This document shows positions 34,009 to 35,595 of a stretch of 35,595 nucleotides of DNA, piece after piece; the first letter of the stretch is position 1, and each line of letters opens with the position of its first letter. Both the position numbers and the translations under genes were made by a program. Source of the stretch: Acidovorax facilis (GTDB lineage: Bacteria > Pseudomonadota > Gammaproteobacteria > Burkholderiales > Burkholderiaceae_C); contig NZ_JAMXAX010000053.1 of NCBI RefSeq assembly GCF_023913775.1, forward strand, positions 1 through 35,595, in the 5' to 3' direction. The notes under the pieces are model-generated. The model was given only the letters and a program-made list of their open reading frames with translations, was not told the DNA's origin and searched no databases.

Positions 34009-34626
34009 ATGGACTCTTTGCTAATTGCGGCTGACACCGCACTGCGCACACTTTTTGCGACACCCCGTGCATCCGAGCCCACGCCGGCGCGCGGCATGGA
34101 CGAAGGAGCACTCGACCCCACCCAGAAGAAGCTGGCGGGGGCGCTGATGCGTGTCAACCACGTGGGCGAAGTCTGCGCACAAGCCCTGTACACCGCGCAG
34201 GCAGCCATCACGCGCGACCCCGCGCTCCAAGCCCACCTGCTGGAGGCCGCCCGCGAAGAAACAGACCATCTCGCCTGGACCCAGCAGCGCCTGGACGCGC
34301 TGGGCGCCCGGCCCAGCCTGCTGAACCCCCTGTGGTTTGCGGGCGCCTTCGCGCTGGGGCTGGTCGCCGCCAAGGTCAGCGACCGGGCAAGTCTGGGTTT
34401 TGTGGCGGAAACGGAAAACCAGGTGGCGGCGCACCTTCAAAGCCACCTCGCACGGCTTCCCACACAAGACCTGCCCTCGCGGGCCGTGGTGGCCCGTATG
34501 AAGGACGACGAGGAGCGCCATGCCGCCCAGGCCCGGGCATCGGGCGCACTGGAACTGCCGCCCCCCGCCCGGGCGGCGATGAAGGTAGCCGCCAAGGTGA
34601 TGACCACCACCGCGCACTACCTCTGA
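34009..34626 (+). CDS. coq7: 3-demethoxyubiquinol 3-hydroxylase (Coq7)
   Basis: 205-residue di-iron monooxygenase of ubiquinone biosynthesis, hydroxylating 2-octaprenyl-3-methyl-6-methoxy-1,4-benzoquinol at the membrane surface. Iron ligands are visible: E54 in [15 protein letters not shown]84 and H87 in [12 protein letters not shown]136 in [11 protein letters not shown]168 and H171 in [13 protein letters not shown] hydrophobic hairpin lies between ([15 protein letters not shown]). Many proteobacteria use the unrelated flavoprotein UbiF for this step. The start at 34009 gives the normal length; the frame opens 36 nt earlier. It is monocistronic, convergent with the OsmC-family gene. Confidence 0.95.
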   Translation: MDSLLIAADTALRTLFATPRASEPTPARGMDEGALDPTQKKLAGALMRVNHVGEVCAQALYTAQAAITRDPALQAHLLEAAREETDHLAWTQQRLDALGARPSLLNPLWFAGAFALGLVAAKVSDRASLGFVAETENQVAAHLQSHLARLPTQDLPSRAVVARMKDDEERHAAQARASGALELPPPARAAMKVAAKVMTTTAHYL

Positions 34627-34749
34627 GCACTGGCCGCACTGCGCACGCACTGACCGCGTGCGCCAGGGTGCATCGCGCGCGACGACCTCAAAAACTGGCG
34701 CAGCCCAAGCCAGCAGACGCCGTGGAACTGGCCTTCCCAGGCCACCGGG

Positions 34750-34807
34750 TGCGTCCCCCTCCCGCACAGCGAGAGAGGGGGAAGGCGCCGCAGGCGACTC
34801 AGGGGGA
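34750..34807. repeat. Dispersed hairpin repeat (family 2, copy 3)
   Basis: TCCCCCT (34754-34760) pairs with AGGGGGA (34776-34782); then GGCGCCGCAGGCGACTCAGGGGGA, the tail seen in the other copies. It lies between the convergent coq7 and OsmC-family genes, 8 nt from the latter's stop, and could terminate transcription from either side. Confidence 0.6.
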
Positions 34808-34815
34808 GGTCTACC

Positions 34816-35265
34816 TCATGCCTCGACCACTTCAAACCCGGTGGTGATCTCCGCCGTCTTGCCCAGCATGATGCTGGCCGAGCAGTATTTGTCATGGCTC
34901 ATGGCGATCGCGCGCTCTACCGCAGCGGGCGGGATACCCTTGCCGGTCACGGTGAAATGCATATGGATCTTGGTGAACACCTTGGGGTCCGTCTGGGCGC
35001 GTTCGGTGGTCAGCTTGACACTGCAGCCGCGCACATCGTGACGGCCCCGCTTGAGGATGAGCACCACGTCGTAGGCCGTGCAGCCGCCTGTGCCGGCCAG
35101 CACTGTCTCCATGGGCCGGGGCGCCAGGTTCAGCCCGCCGTTGGCCGGATTGGCGGCATCGGGCGCGCCATCCATCGTTAAAACATGGCCGCTGCCGGTC
35201 TCGGCCACAAAGCCCATGCCAGAACGGGTTCCTGTGCCTCCGGTCCAGCTGACTGTGCATTCCAT
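34816..35265 (-). CDS. OsmC-family protein (YhfA-like)
   Basis: 149-residue OsmC/Ohr-fold protein, which as a homodimer reduces organic hydroperoxides or other oxidants with two cysteines. The two conserved cysteines are C62 in GTGGCTAYDVVLILKR and C128 in SHDKYCSASIML. The length and the VLAGTGGC motif fit the YhfA branch better than Ohr. AAGGAG lies 7 nt before the start at 35265, which rules out the 76-residue longer frame. It is convergent with coq7; TTGC-N6-GCAA (35339-35352) lies 74 nt upstream. Confidence 0.92.
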   Translation of the reverse strand: MECTVSWTGGTGTRSGMGFVAETGSGHVLTMDGAPDAANPANGGLNLAPRPMETVLAGTGGCTAYDVVLILKRGRHDVRGCSVKLTTERAQTDPKVFTKIHMHFTVTGKGIPPAAVERAIAMSHDKYCSASIMLGKTAEITTGFEVVEA

Positions 35266-35363
35266 GGTGTATCTCCTTTTTGGTGCGTGGTTTTTTTCGC
35301 ACGGAATGGCCCGGCGAAATAAAAATTTGGTGTTGATTTTGCTGCAATGCAACAAGACTCGCG

Positions 35364-35511
35364 CTAAACTTCCACCAAGCGCTGCTTTTTCTGGATGGAA
35401 AAGGCAGATGGCAAGAAGCCCGGTTTTCGGCACTTGTCCCGCACCGATTGTCTCCTCCATCTCCTCAAAGGATGGATTAGCCCCAGGCCTCACGGCTTGG
35501 GGCTTTTTTTT
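35364..35511 (+). ncRNA. Candidate small RNA ending in a strong terminator
   Basis: The plus strand upstream of the OsmC-family gene has no gene but contains two stacked hairpins: CTGCTTTTTC-TGGATG-GAAAAGGCAG (35382-35407, 10 bp with one G-U pair) and the terminator at 35479-35511. Weak -10-like TAAACT is at 35364-35369; no good -35 at standard spacing. An sRNA of about 120-140 nt would fit. It could instead be the 5' leader or attenuator of a gene beyond the right edge. Confidence 0.3.
35479..35511 (+). terminator. Rho-independent terminator, plus strand
   Basis: AGCCCCAGGCC-TCAC-GGCTTGGGGCT, an 11-bp stem with one G-U pair, followed by eight T. The best intrinsic terminator in the window, yet no gene on the plus strand precedes it. 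Bases 35512-35595 to the edge show nothing recognisable. Confidence 0.85.
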
Positions 35512-35595
35512 GGCTGAACTGGCCTCGATAGCTTCCCTCAGCGGCGCATCGCCCCCAAAAAACCGACCCCCTATGATGTGGACCCCCGCCGCCGC

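Noticed and set aside
1..35595. CRISPR array, tRNA, rRNA, prophage or toxin-antitoxin genes
   Set aside because: No regularly spaced repeats, cloverleaf sequences, phage-structural or toxin motifs were found while reading through.

Overview
The window looks like chromosome of a high-GC betaproteobacterium of the family Comamonadaceae, most likely Acidovorax or a close relative (Delftia, Comamonas). Evidence: three periplasmic Bug/TctC-type receptors in one window, an Omp32-like anion porin, a pimeloyl-CoA-type acyl-CoA dehydrogenase pair, Coq7, and two families of short dispersed repeats that I associate with this family. All family assignments come from reading motifs; no database search was possible. 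I see no phage, plasmid, transposase, CRISPR, rRNA or tRNA genes.

Layout. (1) 1-1010: non-coding, almost entirely one imperfect ~940-bp palindrome capped at both ends by inverted copies of a small REP-like element. (2) 1011-7430: a minus-strand operon of binding protein, fused permease, ATPase and transaldolase, with a divergent HexR-like sugar-phosphate-sensing repressor. By sequence the transporter is of the 'ferric' type, but its companions fit an AfuABC-like importer of phosphorylated sugars better. (3) 22053 down to 7470: a minus-strand run of 12 genes. In order these are a fused enoyl-CoA hydratase/3-hydroxyacyl-CoA dehydrogenase, a thiolase, the PimC/PimD-like dehydrogenase pair, a crotonase, a CaiB-type CoA-transferase, two Bug receptors, an acyl-CoA ligase, EtfB, EtfA and a third Bug receptor. 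A divergent LysR regulator is at 22215-23144. This reads as beta-oxidation of a dicarboxylic or related acid, with activation by ligase or CoA-transferase, electrons going to ETF, and periplasmic receptors for the acid. (4) 32141 down to 23282: a seven-gene minus-strand peptide-type ABC operon with two paralogous 526-residue binding proteins, each followed by an intercistronic stem-loop, and an M20 amidohydrolase in the middle. It probably imports and hydrolyses an N-acyl or amide-linked amino acid or peptide. (5) 32583-35595: a porin with a UUCG-tetraloop terminator, divergent coq7, convergent OsmC-family gene, and a possible small RNA ending in a strong terminator at the right edge.

The most interesting points are the likely mis-typed sugar-phosphate importer linked to transaldolase and HexR; the dicarboxylate operon with three receptors but no TctA/TctB membrane partner; the readable promoter/operator between it and its LysR gene; the two-receptor amidohydrolase ABC operon; and the two dispersed repeat families.
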